Of a stretch of DNA of 11,187 nucleotides, positions 1 to 6,087 are shown in pieces. The DNA comes from Bacillota bacterium (GTDB lineage: Bacteria; Bacillota; Clostridia; Acetivibrionales; DSM-1351). Position 1 is the stretch's first letter; every line of letters begins with the position of its first letter. Location of the stretch: the NCBI GenBank assembly GCA_023436515.1, contig JAEZIV010000417.1:1-11187 (forward strand). Direction: 5' to 3'. Below the pieces are notes generated by a model. That model was not told where the DNA came from, ran no database searches, and saw only the letters and a list, made by a program, of their open reading frames with translations. The position numbers and the translations under genes are program-made.

Positions 1-1043
1 CCCGCTCTTGTTGGATCCTTTGGCTTTGTGAGCCTTGCGTTATATCCCACCTGTACGCTCGCGACCGCACTGCCGCCATTTGAATCAAACTTTACAGTAT
101 AGGTTTCTGGATTCCATTTAGCATATAGATTTACATCTGTTGCTGCTTTGTCCTTATTAAAATCCCAAGCAGCTTTAAAATCAGGATCCTTAAACCAGCC
201 GCCAAATTTATAACCTGGATTTGTGCCCGGGTTTTTCCAAGTCAGTCCGGACATATACGAAACAGCAGTATATGTGTTTGGCTGACCTTTGATATTAGGG
301 TACCACATAATTTTATTCCATACCTCTGATGTATCAGTCAATAAATGACTTTTAGTCAACTCTCCAAGGGATATATCAAAATACTTAGTTCTCATACTTC
401 CTTTAGTATACTTACCATTATCATATTTATTCCCTGAATCCCAGGTTGTGTCCATTATAACCCATCTCTTTTCGCTGCTTAGCCAAGCTTGTGACCACGC
501 ATGACCTACATTGCTATCAGTTGAAACAACTCCGCTAACGGTTTTAGCTGGGATACCTACAGCCCGGAGCAAAGCAACAGTAGCTGCCGCATAGCCACCA
601 CAAACTGCACGTTTACGATCCAATACAACGGCTGGAGATTGAGGAGACACCACATCTCCGGTTTTAGTAACCTCTCCTCTGTAAGCAGGGTAGTCATAGT
701 AAATGTTGGTAGCCACCCAATCATGAATTGCTTTCATTTTTGAATAATCATTCTTGGATGAAGCAGTGATCTTCTTTGCCAATGCTATGATATCTTTATC
801 ATCAGTACCTATTTTATTCTTTTCAATTGCATCACTATCGGTTCTTTGAGCATCCCACAGCTCTTTATTCCTGGCATAAGCCTTATTATAATCCTTTAGT
901 ATGGAATTCTGCGTTTTGATGTTGATAATACGGTCTGGCCCATACACATTTGCATAAGCCGGTTGGGGTACAAACATAGCAGCACTTACAAGAACTGCCA
1001 AACTTAAAGCAATTGCCATGACTTTAGATAATATTTTTCTCAT
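1..1043 (-). CDS. Secreted transglutaminase-like protein with InlB-type B-repeats (3' end outside window)
   Basis: My translation of the minus strand is open from ATG at 1043 to the window edge (347 codons). The start follows a strong AAGGAGG. Residues 1-31 form a signal peptide with a hydrophobic stretch around 8-25 and a likely cut after AYA. A transglutaminase-like (papain-fold) domain covers about 75-225, with the triad visible: Cys148 in AVCGGYAAA, His181 in GHAWSQAW and Asp198 in MDTTWD. Residues about 268-310 look like the second half of an InlB B-repeat (GYKFGGWF ... NLYAKW). A complete repeat starts at about 315 (YTVKFDSNGG) and continues off the edge. Such proteins are exported, and the fold may act as a protease, crosslinker or deamidase on cell-surface or extracellular protein; which one cannot be told here. 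The missing C-terminus could carry more repeats or a cell-wall anchor. Confidence 0.92.
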   Translation of the reverse strand, partial: MRKILSKVMAIALSLAVLVSAAMFVPQPAYANVYGPDRIINIKTQNSILKDYNKAYARNKELWDAQRTDSDAIEKNKIGTDDKDIIALAKKITASSKNDYSKMKAIHDWVATNIYYDYPAYRGEVTKTGDVVSPQSPAVVLDRKRAVCGGYAAATVALLRAVGIPAKTVSGVVSTDSNVGHAWSQAWLSSEKRWVIMDTTWDSGNKYDNGKYTKGSMRTKYFDISLGELTKSHLLTDTSEVWNKIMWYPNIKGQPNTYTAVSYMSGLTWKNPGTNPGYKFGGWFKDPDFKAAWDFNKDKAATDVNLYAKWNPETYTVKFDSNGGSAVASVQVGYNARLTKPKDPTRA

Positions 1044-1059
1044 ATTAGCCTCCTTGAGT

Positions 1060-1135
1060 CGAATAACGGGTAAAAAGATAAATAAATGAGTGCCTCCCAA
1101 TATCCGTTATCGGCGAAATAACTTTGTTAATCGCC
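1060..1135 (-). promoter_or_regulatory. Two-hairpin structured 5' leader of the transglutaminase gene
   Basis: Read on the minus strand, the leader first forms a tight hairpin: GGCGA/TCGCC plus inner TAAC/GTTA around a 3-nt loop (1112-1135). A second stem follows directly, pairing GATAACGG (1104-1111) with CCGTTATTC (1061-1069, one bulged T) around a roughly 34-nt loop that contains an SD-like GGGAGG. The second stem ends 3-4 nt before the true Shine-Dalgarno at 1051-1057. The layout resembles a cis-regulatory RNA, but it matches no riboswitch consensus I know, including both c-di-GMP classes, SAM, cobalamin, purine and fluoride. Function is inferred from structure alone. Confidence 0.45.
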
Positions 1136-1440
1136 CTATAAAAAGTTCATATAGATTGAGAATGTGTTATATTTACATAAAGTTTATCACAGACAAAGAG
1201 TAAAAACCGTATTCATCCTGAAGTGTTAATTTTCCGACCTGAAATGCAGAATTAAATACCATACCACCATCTTTGAACAGGGATTTTTTGACTGATAATA
1301 TGTACGATGGGTGAAAGCTTTTGTATAAAGTATTCTACAAAATCTTTACCTACAAATCGGGTTTTCGTAACTCGTGTACAGTGTTAAGGAAACAAGTCTA
1401 CATAAAAATCCATTTTATGCTTCTTTTTTTGTATTAGCCT
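1136..1440. other. Divergent intergenic spacer between the two envelope-protein genes
   Basis: I see no coding signal here. It must carry the promoter of the minus-strand transglutaminase gene, but the best candidate (TTGTCT, 19-bp gap, TATAAC, roughly 1160-1190 on the minus strand) is poor. A 7-bp inverted repeat TTTTGTA (1319-1325) / TACAAAA (1336-1342) with a 10-nt spacer lies about 100 bp upstream of the SLH gene promoter and could be an operator; it could also be chance in AT-rich DNA. Confidence 0.4.
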
Positions 1441-1449
1441 TGATATAAT
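1441..1449 (+). promoter_or_regulatory. Extended -10 promoter of the SLH gene
   Basis: TGATATAAT fits the extended -10 consensus TGnTATAAT exactly. The -35 at 17-bp spacing is weak (TTCTTT, 1421-1426), as is common for extended -10 promoters. It lies 37 bp upstream of the SLH gene start, leaving a short leader that contains the Shine-Dalgarno. Confidence 0.65.
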
Positions 1450-1486
1450 GTAAATATTATGAATAGCTTTGTGGAGGAATAAAATT

Positions 1487-3175
1487 ATGACGCGAAAAAA
1501 ATTGGTTTTCCTTTTTATCGTGGTCATGGTATTCAGTTTCACAACTTCAATATTTGCATCAGTACCAACCACACCAACCACACAGACTCAGAAAACCTCA
1601 GCATTGAAAGACCTTAGTCTTTTATCCGGGATGACAGGCTTTGAACTAACCAAATCACTCACAAAAGCAGAGGCTGTGGTTATCTACCTTAGACTTCTCG
1701 GTAAGGATTCAGAAGTCCAAAAAAGTACTTACAAAAATCCTTTTAAGGATGTTCCTACTTGGGCTTCAAAGTATATTGCCTATGCTAATAGCAAGGGATA
1801 TGTTAGCGGAACTTCAAAAACAACCTTTGGCAGCAATAACTCGGTTACTCCCGAACAGTACCTTTCTTTCTTGATGAAGGCTCTCGAATACAGCGATAAG
1901 GCTAATGGAGATTTTACATCAAAAACAGTCCTCCAGAACGCTGAAAAGCTCGGAATTATCCCGGTAGCCAAGTACAAGGCAGGGGCAAAATCACTAAAGC
2001 GCGGAGATTGCGTTGACATTCTCTACAAGACGCTTAGTGCAAATATAAAAGGTTCAACTATAACACTTGCTGAATCGTTGATTACCAGCGGAGCAATAAA
2101 AAAAGATGTTGCTTCCAAGTATGGTTTTAAGCTGCAATCGGCTAGAGTTAAGCTGATAAAGCAATCAGACGGCAACTCGATAATTAACTTTAAGGATTTA
2201 ATTAAAGCTGTCCCTGATGCAAGGTATGTAACTATATGGGCAAGACCTGCTACATTAACTGACTACACGAATGCATATAACTATTATGAGTATAAGAACA
2301 TCATCAAGCCTGACAAAGATGCAAAAGCATTGAAGCAACTAACAAATAATAGTGATGTTGTTAACAGATATGTAAGCGGGAGTAAAAAAATGGCTATAGC
2401 TCTTTATGATGAAGATGCAAATATGGTGGCAGGTAGTCTATATGTTGCAGCTGACGCAATTGCAAAGGGTTATATCGACCTTACCATCAAATTTGTTAAT
2501 GGAGAAAAGCTGATTTCACAAATGGGTTCGGACATAATATATTTCGATACCGGAATTTATGCGGAACTAAATGGACCTCCAGGCGATTCAGCAATGGTAT
2601 ATGTTGCCAAAGCCGAGCTCCCTGCCGAGTTGCATAAAGCAGTATATTTCAGCGTAGTATCCACAAACCTCACAAAAAATGAATTTAGATTATTTCTTTC
2701 AGACGAAAATACCACCAAAGCAAATATGACTAATGCATCAAAAATCGGCTTCGATGCAGGGGGAACTAAGTTCACCGGTGGTGATTTTGTTGTTAGTGTA
2801 ATTCTTTATGATTCAAATGGTAAAGCAATAGGCTATAGTTTTGTAAGCCCCGAAAGAAATGTAACAAATGACCCACATTTTATTTACTACAGAATTTCTT
2901 ACTCCGGCCCTTATCAGCAGCCAGATGGAAGTAACAGACCATATACAGTGAAGAAATATGTTAACGGGATTGAAGACACTTCATTTCAACAGTATCTAAA
3001 CAGTCCATACGGTAGTTACGGTGAACCCGGAAAAGATATGACGATAAGTTACACTACAGCTATACTATTTGAAAATAGTTCAGTAAGGTATGAGGTAATG
3101 CCTCTTGACCCATCATTGAATATGAGAATTGAGAAGAAGGTATTTACAAATATGCACGACTATATTGGTAAATAA
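1487..3175 (+). CDS. Exported S-layer-homology (SLH) domain protein, unknown C-terminal region
   Basis: This 562-residue protein starts at the ATG at 1487, set by GGAGG at 1473-1477 (9-nt gap). An in-frame TTG at 1469 lies before that Shine-Dalgarno and is unlikely. Residues 1-24 are a signal peptide (hydrophobic 6-20, cut near IFA-S), followed by a Thr/Pro/Gln-rich linker. Residues about 40-185 hold two or possibly three SLH-like modules: LTKAEAVVIYLRLL, FKDVPTWASKYIAYANSKGYVSG and LKRGDCVDILYKTL. SLH modules bind pyruvylated secondary wall polymers, so the protein should sit on the cell surface. Residues about 215-562 are soluble, aromatic-rich and not a domain I recognise; no catalytic motif is visible. 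It is a single-gene unit with its own promoter and terminator. The function of the C-terminal part is unknown. Confidence 0.9.
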   Translation: MTRKKLVFLFIVVMVFSFTTSIFASVPTTPTTQTQKTSALKDLSLLSGMTGFELTKSLTKAEAVVIYLRLLGKDSEVQKSTYKNPFKDVPTWASKYIAYANSKGYVSGTSKTTFGSNNSVTPEQYLSFLMKALEYSDKANGDFTSKTVLQNAEKLGIIPVAKYKAGAKSLKRGDCVDILYKTLSANIKGSTITLAESLITSGAIKKDVASKYGFKLQSARVKLIKQSDGNSIINFKDLIKAVPDARYVTIWARPATLTDYTNAYNYYEYKNIIKPDKDAKALKQLTNNSDVVNRYVSGSKKMAIALYDEDANMVAGSLYVAADAIAKGYIDLTIKFVNGEKLISQMGSDIIYFDTGIYAELNGPPGDSAMVYVAKAELPAELHKAVYFSVVSTNLTKNEFRLFLSDENTTKANMTNASKIGFDAGGTKFTGGDFVVSVILYDSNGKAIGYSFVSPERNVTNDPHFIYYRISYSGPYQQPDGSNRPYTVKKYVNGIEDTSFQQYLNSPYGSYGEPGKDMTISYTTAILFENSSVRYEVMPLDPSLNMRIEKKVFTNMHDYIGK

Positions 3176-3176
3176 C

Positions 3177-3464
3177 TCAAGTTAAAAAATAAAATAGTCC
3201 ACAGCGGTAAAGCCTTTGAATTGTTTCAGAGGCTTTTTCTAATAATTGATAATATTCTGTTAATTCAGCCGCAAGAGGGGAAAGCTTTTTATTCAAACTC
3301 TGCGGTTCGATTACTTTAATGGCCTTTCCATATGACAAGAGAAAATTGGGTACATAGCTTCTTCTACGAAAATTCGGCATTTTAAGGCATAGATTCTTCA
3401 ATTGGCAACATAGTGAACTCTGTAGCATCACAGCTGTGTTTAAAGCCTTATCGAAGTAGAATCA
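3177..3464 (-). pseudogene. C-terminal remnant of a WYL-domain (YafY-type) transcriptional regulator
   Basis: The minus-strand frame ending at 3177 is open back to a TGA at 3462-3464. Its middle, YVPNFLLSYGKAIKVIEPQSL followed by LSPLAAELTEYYQLLEKA, matches the C-terminal extension of WYL regulators (consensus roughly 'w-l-s-f-G-~-~-~-V-l-E-P-~-~-L', then a helix ending in YY). The helix-turn-helix and most of the WYL domain are absent. A GTG-ATG pair at 3431-3426 opens the frame, but no Shine-Dalgarno precedes it. The 3' end holds the SLH gene terminator on the other strand. Family assignment rests on this short motif only; it could be a spurious frame, but the match is specific. Confidence 0.5.
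3209..3238 (+). terminator. Intrinsic terminator of the SLH gene
   Basis: A 12-bp stem (3209-3220 with 3225-3236, one G-T wobble, 4-nt loop TTGT) ends in TTTTT, 34 bp after the SLH stop codon. It lies inside the antisense reading frame of the WYL-regulator remnant. Confidence 0.85.
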
Positions 3465-3736
3465 ATACAGTGCCCAGTAGAATGATAACAGATCTTCACT
3501 AATATGAACCAGAAGACAAGGCCAAACCGATTTAGTCAGTCGGTACAATTCAACATACTTTACAGACCATAGTATCATAACGGAAGCAGGATACCAAATC
3601 CAATACTAGCCCTCTTTACCTGTGCTATCCGGCACTACCTCTTTTAAAGAGTCAGATGTCCACAATCTTATTTAAATTGAACATAACAATCAGACGAAAC
3701 CGCTATCGAGACTACGTTCTGCTTATACTTTCCGTA
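3465..3736. other. Non-coding or degenerate stretch with no recognised gene
   Basis: I translated the minus strand here and part of the plus strand. Minus-strand stretches of 20-45 codons are open between stops (one ends SFYWALY before the TGA at 3464, in the same frame as the WYL remnant), but none resembles a family I know. It may be the decayed front of the WYL gene, an old insertion, or simple spacer. No hairpin with a T-run is obvious at the end of the gene that stops at 3737. Confidence 0.35.
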
Positions 3737-4306
3737 TCAATTGAGAACTTCAAAAGTAAAGCTGCAAGGCTTCTCACCATTTGTATTGAGTGGAGATGAG
3801 TTGATCTCTTTCAATTTCAGCTTTACACCCAAAGCGTTTTGGTAGTGATATAAAAAGTGCCCTGCACAACAGCCGCAGTATGTAGGCGATATGGAAAACG
3901 GCTGCTTCAGCCTTTTAATTGACCCACAGGAGCAGGTATTCTTACCTGTGTGAACGCCATTTTGGTAGTCATCAAATGTAACTGTGATTGTACCATCTTC
4001 ATTTAGAATGGGCGACATCATATATTGAACACCTGATATTAACCTAAGCTTTTCAGAAAGTGTTTTACCCATGTGCTCTAAGGCAAATGCCTTACAGTCT
4101 ATGTCACGTTGACCACCCTTACTACAGCCCTGTTTTTCCATAATAGAAAGACATTGCTCCTTCGTCAGCAACTCATCCATTTTATCAATCATTGAAATAA
4201 TATTAATCGGATTGTTGCAGTCGGCTTCAAAGTCTATCTGTGCCATAATTCCAGAATTGATTTTTTGCTTCTTCATTGTATCTCTAACCTTTTTTAATGT
4301 CGGCAT
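3737..4306 (-). CDS. Cys-rich protein of unknown function (DUF6144-like), likely metal-binding
   Basis: This 189-residue cytosolic protein has no signal peptide or membrane segment. I place the start at ATG 4304-4306, preceded by an unusual all-G Shine-Dalgarno (GGGGGGG, 4312-4318); an in-frame TTG at 4321 lies before it. Ten cysteines stand out: 30, 52, 61, 71, the CSC pair at 125/127, the CGCC cluster at 144-147, and 181. The late pattern (CSCG ... YCGCCAGHFLYHY ... ALGVKLKLKEI ... PCSFTFEV) looks like a metal- or cofactor-binding domain followed by a V4R/heme-sensor-like strand end. I associate it with uncharacterised Firmicute proteins of the DUF6144 type, tentatively from memory. A MerR-type promoter upstream suggests induction by a small molecule or metal. 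Function is not assigned. Confidence 0.82.
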   Translation of the reverse strand: MPTLKKVRDTMKKQKINSGIMAQIDFEADCNNPINIISMIDKMDELLTKEQCLSIMEKQGCSKGGQRDIDCKAFALEHMGKTLSEKLRLISGVQYMMSPILNEDGTITVTFDDYQNGVHTGKNTCSCGSIKRLKQPFSISPTYCGCCAGHFLYHYQNALGVKLKLKEINSSPLNTNGEKPCSFTFEVLN

Positions 4307-4376
4307 TTTAATCCCCCCCAAATTCAGATAATCATTACTTCAAAGTATCAGCCATTATTTAATATCTTCATAAACA

Positions 4377-4407
4377 AGTATAAACTTTTCCCTAACGGCA
4401 GAGTCAA
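4377..4407 (-). promoter_or_regulatory. MerR-type promoter with 19-bp spacer, upstream of the Cys-rich gene
   Basis: On the minus strand, -35 TTGACT (4402-4407) and -10 TATACT (4377-4382) are separated by 19 bp. The spacer contains an imperfect dyad ACTCTGCC-GTTA-GGGAAAAGT. Long 19-20 bp spacers with a central dyad are the hallmark of promoters activated by MerR-family regulators, which untwist the DNA on ligand binding. The -10 is about 70 bp upstream of the ATG at 4306. No MerR gene is in the window, so the regulator would act in trans. Confidence 0.7.
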
Positions 4408-4408
4408 T

Positions 4409-4456
4409 AAAAAATTAAAAGTGGCTAGCTTCTACAGAAGTCAAGAAACTACTTTT
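4409..4456 (-). terminator. Terminator after the GNAT gene
   Basis: On the minus strand, AAAAGT (4451-4456) pairs with ACTTTT (4417-4422), with an inner CTTC/GAAG hairpin, then a TTTTTT run (4409-4414). It separates the GNAT unit from the MerR-type promoter, whose -35 begins 2 bp further on. Confidence 0.6.
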
Positions 4457-4472
4457 GATTTCTAGAAATCAA
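4455..4472. repeat. Perfect 18-bp palindrome just after the GNAT stop
   Basis: TTGATTTCTAGAAATCAA is fully self-complementary with no spacer. It starts 6 nt past the GNAT stop codon and overlaps the base of the terminator stem by 2 nt. With no loop it forms a poor RNA hairpin, so a dimeric-protein binding site or chance are both possible. Confidence 0.6.
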
Positions 4473-4478
4473 CTGCTT

Positions 4479-4904
4479 TCAGGAAGAAATCTGCTTCATC
4501 ATAAACATTTCCATTGTTTCTATAAATGGAGGCATGTCTTTAATCAGGCATCCACAATCCTTGTACCCCAGCTTACGATAAAAGTTCTGTGAGGTTTCTT
4601 CAACCATTGTTGATGTCATTGCAATCTTATGACCCATTTTGCACATTTCACTTTCCCATTGCAGCATGACTTTTGTGCCATAACCCTTACCACGATAGGC
4701 TTCGTCAAAATATATCAATGTAAGGAAGGGAATAATGTCCCAAAATAAATTATATCGCATTACACCTATAGGTTTATCGCCTTCTTTAATTACATATCCC
4801 CTTTTATCTCTTATCTTAAGTAAAAACTCACTTTCGGATAGGTGTTTATCAAGTGAAAACCAAAAGTCTTTATCTTTTTCAGTAACATAACTAATCTCTA
4901 GCAT
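4479..4904 (-). CDS. GNAT-family N-acetyltransferase
   Basis: This is a 141-residue single-domain GNAT. The start is ATG at 4902-4904, supported by AGGAGG 7 nt upstream. The reading frame stays open further upstream, but that part belongs to the nucleotidyltransferase remnant. The acetyl-CoA pyrophosphate-binding loop, motif A, is clear at 70-76 (YRGKGYG, fitting Q/R-x-x-G-x-G/A), preceded by strand LTLIYFDEA. Residues 102-114 (EETSQNFYRKLGY) are the typical motif-B helix and turn. These enzymes move an acetyl group from acetyl-CoA to an amine; the substrate is unknown. Position behind a nucleotidyltransferase pseudogene hints at an aminoglycoside or similar antibiotic substrate, but the sequence does not prove it. 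Its promoter is presumably upstream of the pseudogene. Confidence 0.88.
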   Translation of the reverse strand: MLEISYVTEKDKDFWFSLDKHLSESEFLLKIRDKRGYVIKEGDKPIGVMRYNLFWDIIPFLTLIYFDEAYRGKGYGTKVMLQWESEMCKMGHKIAMTSTMVEETSQNFYRKLGYKDCGCLIKDMPPFIETMEMFMMKQISS

Positions 4905-5292
4905 ACTATTCCTCCTAAAAATCATCCTCATCATGTAGTTACCGTATTTTTCTACTTCTTCTTTATCGATCTGCATTATATCATCACTGTCATAACATTG
5001 CAGTGCATACTTGATAATAGCATGGAATTCGGAATTCAGATTCTCTATGCCCCAGTTTCCACCCTGCTCTTTTGATAAAATCAAACCGTTCTTAATAAAA
5101 GCTAACACTATACATAAGTTAAGCACAAAGTACATCGGATTATCCAACAAATTGTCTTGTGCATATGTAACATCCTTTTAATACTATCGAGATAGTCCTC
5201 CTTGGGTACGATGCCAAACACATTGTCTATAGGCTGACCGCACCAGGTTATCCCACAATGTCTGATTATGGTAATAGTGCTTTGTATTCCAT
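4905..5292 (-). pseudogene. Broken aminoglycoside nucleotidyltransferase-like gene (ANT/AadA type, DUF4111 C-terminal domain)
   Basis: The C-terminal half of an ANT/AadA-like protein is readable: TIIRHCGITWCGQPIDNVFG, VPKEDYLDSIKRMLH, then NPMYFVLNLCIVLAFIKNG, LSKEQGGNWGIENL and EFHAIIKYALQCY. This matches the helical DUF4111 domain of these enzymes. Two lesions are visible. First, an apparent start (AAGGGAG, 10 nt, then ATG at 5292) encodes MEYKALL and runs straight into the middle of the protein in the wrong frame, so the catalytic nucleotidyltransferase domain (GSxxxG and the acidic metal site) is deleted. Second, a 1-nt deletion near 5165 shifts the frame: CAT-ATGCAC where CAT-GATGCAC would restore HDAQDNLL. 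The remnant then reads in frame into the GNAT gene. It cannot make an active enzyme but probably still supplies transcription for GNAT. Confidence 0.8.
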
Positions 5293-5379
5293 ATCTCACC
5301 AGCTCCCTTCTGTTATATTGTAATAATAGCATATCTACTACCCGACTTTTTACCGTTATCCTTTTAATCTATTTATGAG

Positions 5380-5415
5380 AAAAACTGCATTTGCCATTTG
5401 GCAAACACAGTTTTA
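5380..5415 (-). terminator. Strong intrinsic terminator, probably bidirectional
   Basis: AAAACTG (5381-5387) pairs with CAGTTTT (5408-5414), and inner TTTGCCA pairs with TGGCAAA around a 2-nt loop; the two stems are separated by a CA/CA internal loop. On the minus strand it ends in TTTTT. It lies about 130 bp after the small double-CxxC gene and isolates it from the nucleotidyltransferase/GNAT unit. Confidence 0.75.
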
Positions 5416-5547
5416 TTAATCCTTAATCTTTAATTATCCTGTATAGACTGCTTTGAGATAAGAAATACTTCCTTTTTAGTTTGTTTACGGAAAAGCCGTT
5501 TTTATAGTCACTTTTTATTTTCATGTTTCTTTCTTCTAGATTGTCCC

Positions 5548-5760
5548 TTATTCCAGATAAACTTCCCCAGCTTTTCTTCTGATCAAGCTCTGGAAAATAT
5601 ACTCTAACTCTTGAACTTTAATATCTTCTGATAAAAACCTTTTGTATAATTGATAGCCATTTTCTTTACATTGAGGGCAAGGATTTACAAGGGAATGTGC
5701 CCTACCAAGTATGTATGGGCATTTTGGGCAAGGCGGCTTAAAAAAGTAAGTTAATTTCAT
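5548..5760 (-). CDS. Small zinc-ribbon-like protein with two CPxC pairs
   Basis: A 70-residue protein, starting at ATG 5760 behind GGAGG (7-nt gap). It has two knuckles, C11-PK-C14 and C28-PQ-C31, spaced 13 residues apart: a compact zinc-ribbon or rubredoxin-like four-Cys site. The second half (about 38-70) is a predicted amphipathic, charged helix ending VYLE. No family name comes to mind. Its ATG overlaps the TGA of the preceding degraded frame (ATGA), so it was once translationally coupled to that gene, and it may have worked with it. The product could bind nucleic acid or a partner protein, as many tiny zinc ribbons do. It may now be an orphan whose partner has decayed. Confidence 0.7.
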   Translation of the reverse strand: MKLTYFFKPPCPKCPYILGRAHSLVNPCPQCKENGYQLYKRFLSEDIKVQELEYIFQSLIRRKAGEVYLE

Positions 5761-5941
5761 AATAATACCTCCGTCTTTTTCAAAACATACTTACTCCTGA
5801 AATCCACGAAAAAGCTCAATGCTCTTTGCTTCAAAGAAATCAGCTCTTTGTTCTCGTTAATAACAGCTTCTATGTGAGCCTACGTGTTGTATCTAATTCA
5901 TAGAGAATACCTACTAATGGAAAAGTGTATTTGTATAGCAT
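5757..5941 (-). pseudogene. Frameshifted small gene overlapping the zinc-ribbon gene
   Basis: Two adjoining minus-strand frames read like one protein. From ATG at 5941 comes MLYKYTFPLVGILYELDTTRRL, then a stop (TAG). One nucleotide out of phase follows AHIEAVINENKEL and SLKQRALSFFVDFRSKYVL, ending VLL with TGA at 5757-5759, which overlaps the next gene's ATG as ATGA. A single-base indel near 5880 would join them into about 60 residues, with a charged helical second half. No good Shine-Dalgarno precedes the ATG. I do not recognise the family. The ATGA overlap and the coding-like composition argue that it is a real decayed gene. Confidence 0.4.
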
Positions 5942-5952
5942 TTATGTACTAC

Positions 5953-6018
5953 TTATTGCTTAGCACCAAGTAGAACAGTTAACATCAGAGTTTCTGGCTT
6001 CCCTTCGAGATATAGTCG
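5953..6018 (-). pseudogene. Possible C-terminal gene tail
   Basis: A short minus-strand frame reads RLYLEGKPETLMLTVLLGAKQ then TAA. Directly upstream lies the terminator at 6023-6055, and there is no start codon with a Shine-Dalgarno. It could be a leftover C-terminus or a chance open frame. With the neighbouring frameshifted frame it makes the 5761-6016 gap look like gene debris rather than a designed intergenic region. Confidence 0.2.
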
Positions 6019-6022
6019 GACT

Positions 6023-6055
6023 AAAAGCCCACCGATAAAACTTCGGTGAGCTTTT
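6023..6055 (-). terminator. Intrinsic terminator after the ankyrin gene, probably bidirectional
   Basis: AAAAGC (6023-6028) pairs with GCTTTT (6050-6055) and CACCGA (6030-6035) with TCGGTG (6043-6048), with one C/A mismatch and a 7-nt loop. It starts 33 bp past the ankyrin stop codon. T-runs occur on both strands. Confidence 0.8.
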
Positions 6056-6087
6056 AATAACTAACTCTTAAGGTAAGTTCAACTTAT

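Noticed and set aside
1104..1120. GCCGATAA on the minus strand, like a flagellar sigma factor (SigD) -10 element
   Set aside because: No TAAA is present at the required 14-16 bp upstream, and the motif is inside the stem of a strong hairpin.
1060..1135. c-di-GMP or other known riboswitch before the transglutaminase gene
   Set aside because: The conserved cores of these riboswitches, such as GGCAAA and GACGCAAAGCC of c-di-GMP-I, are absent.
3465..3736. Insertion-sequence remnant
   Set aside because: No transposase motif, terminal inverted repeat or target duplication could be recognised.
4479..5150. A single 223-residue acetyltransferase starting at 5150
   Set aside because: The first 80 residues are the nucleotidyltransferase tail in a shifted frame; the GNAT has its own AGGAGG and ATG at 4904.
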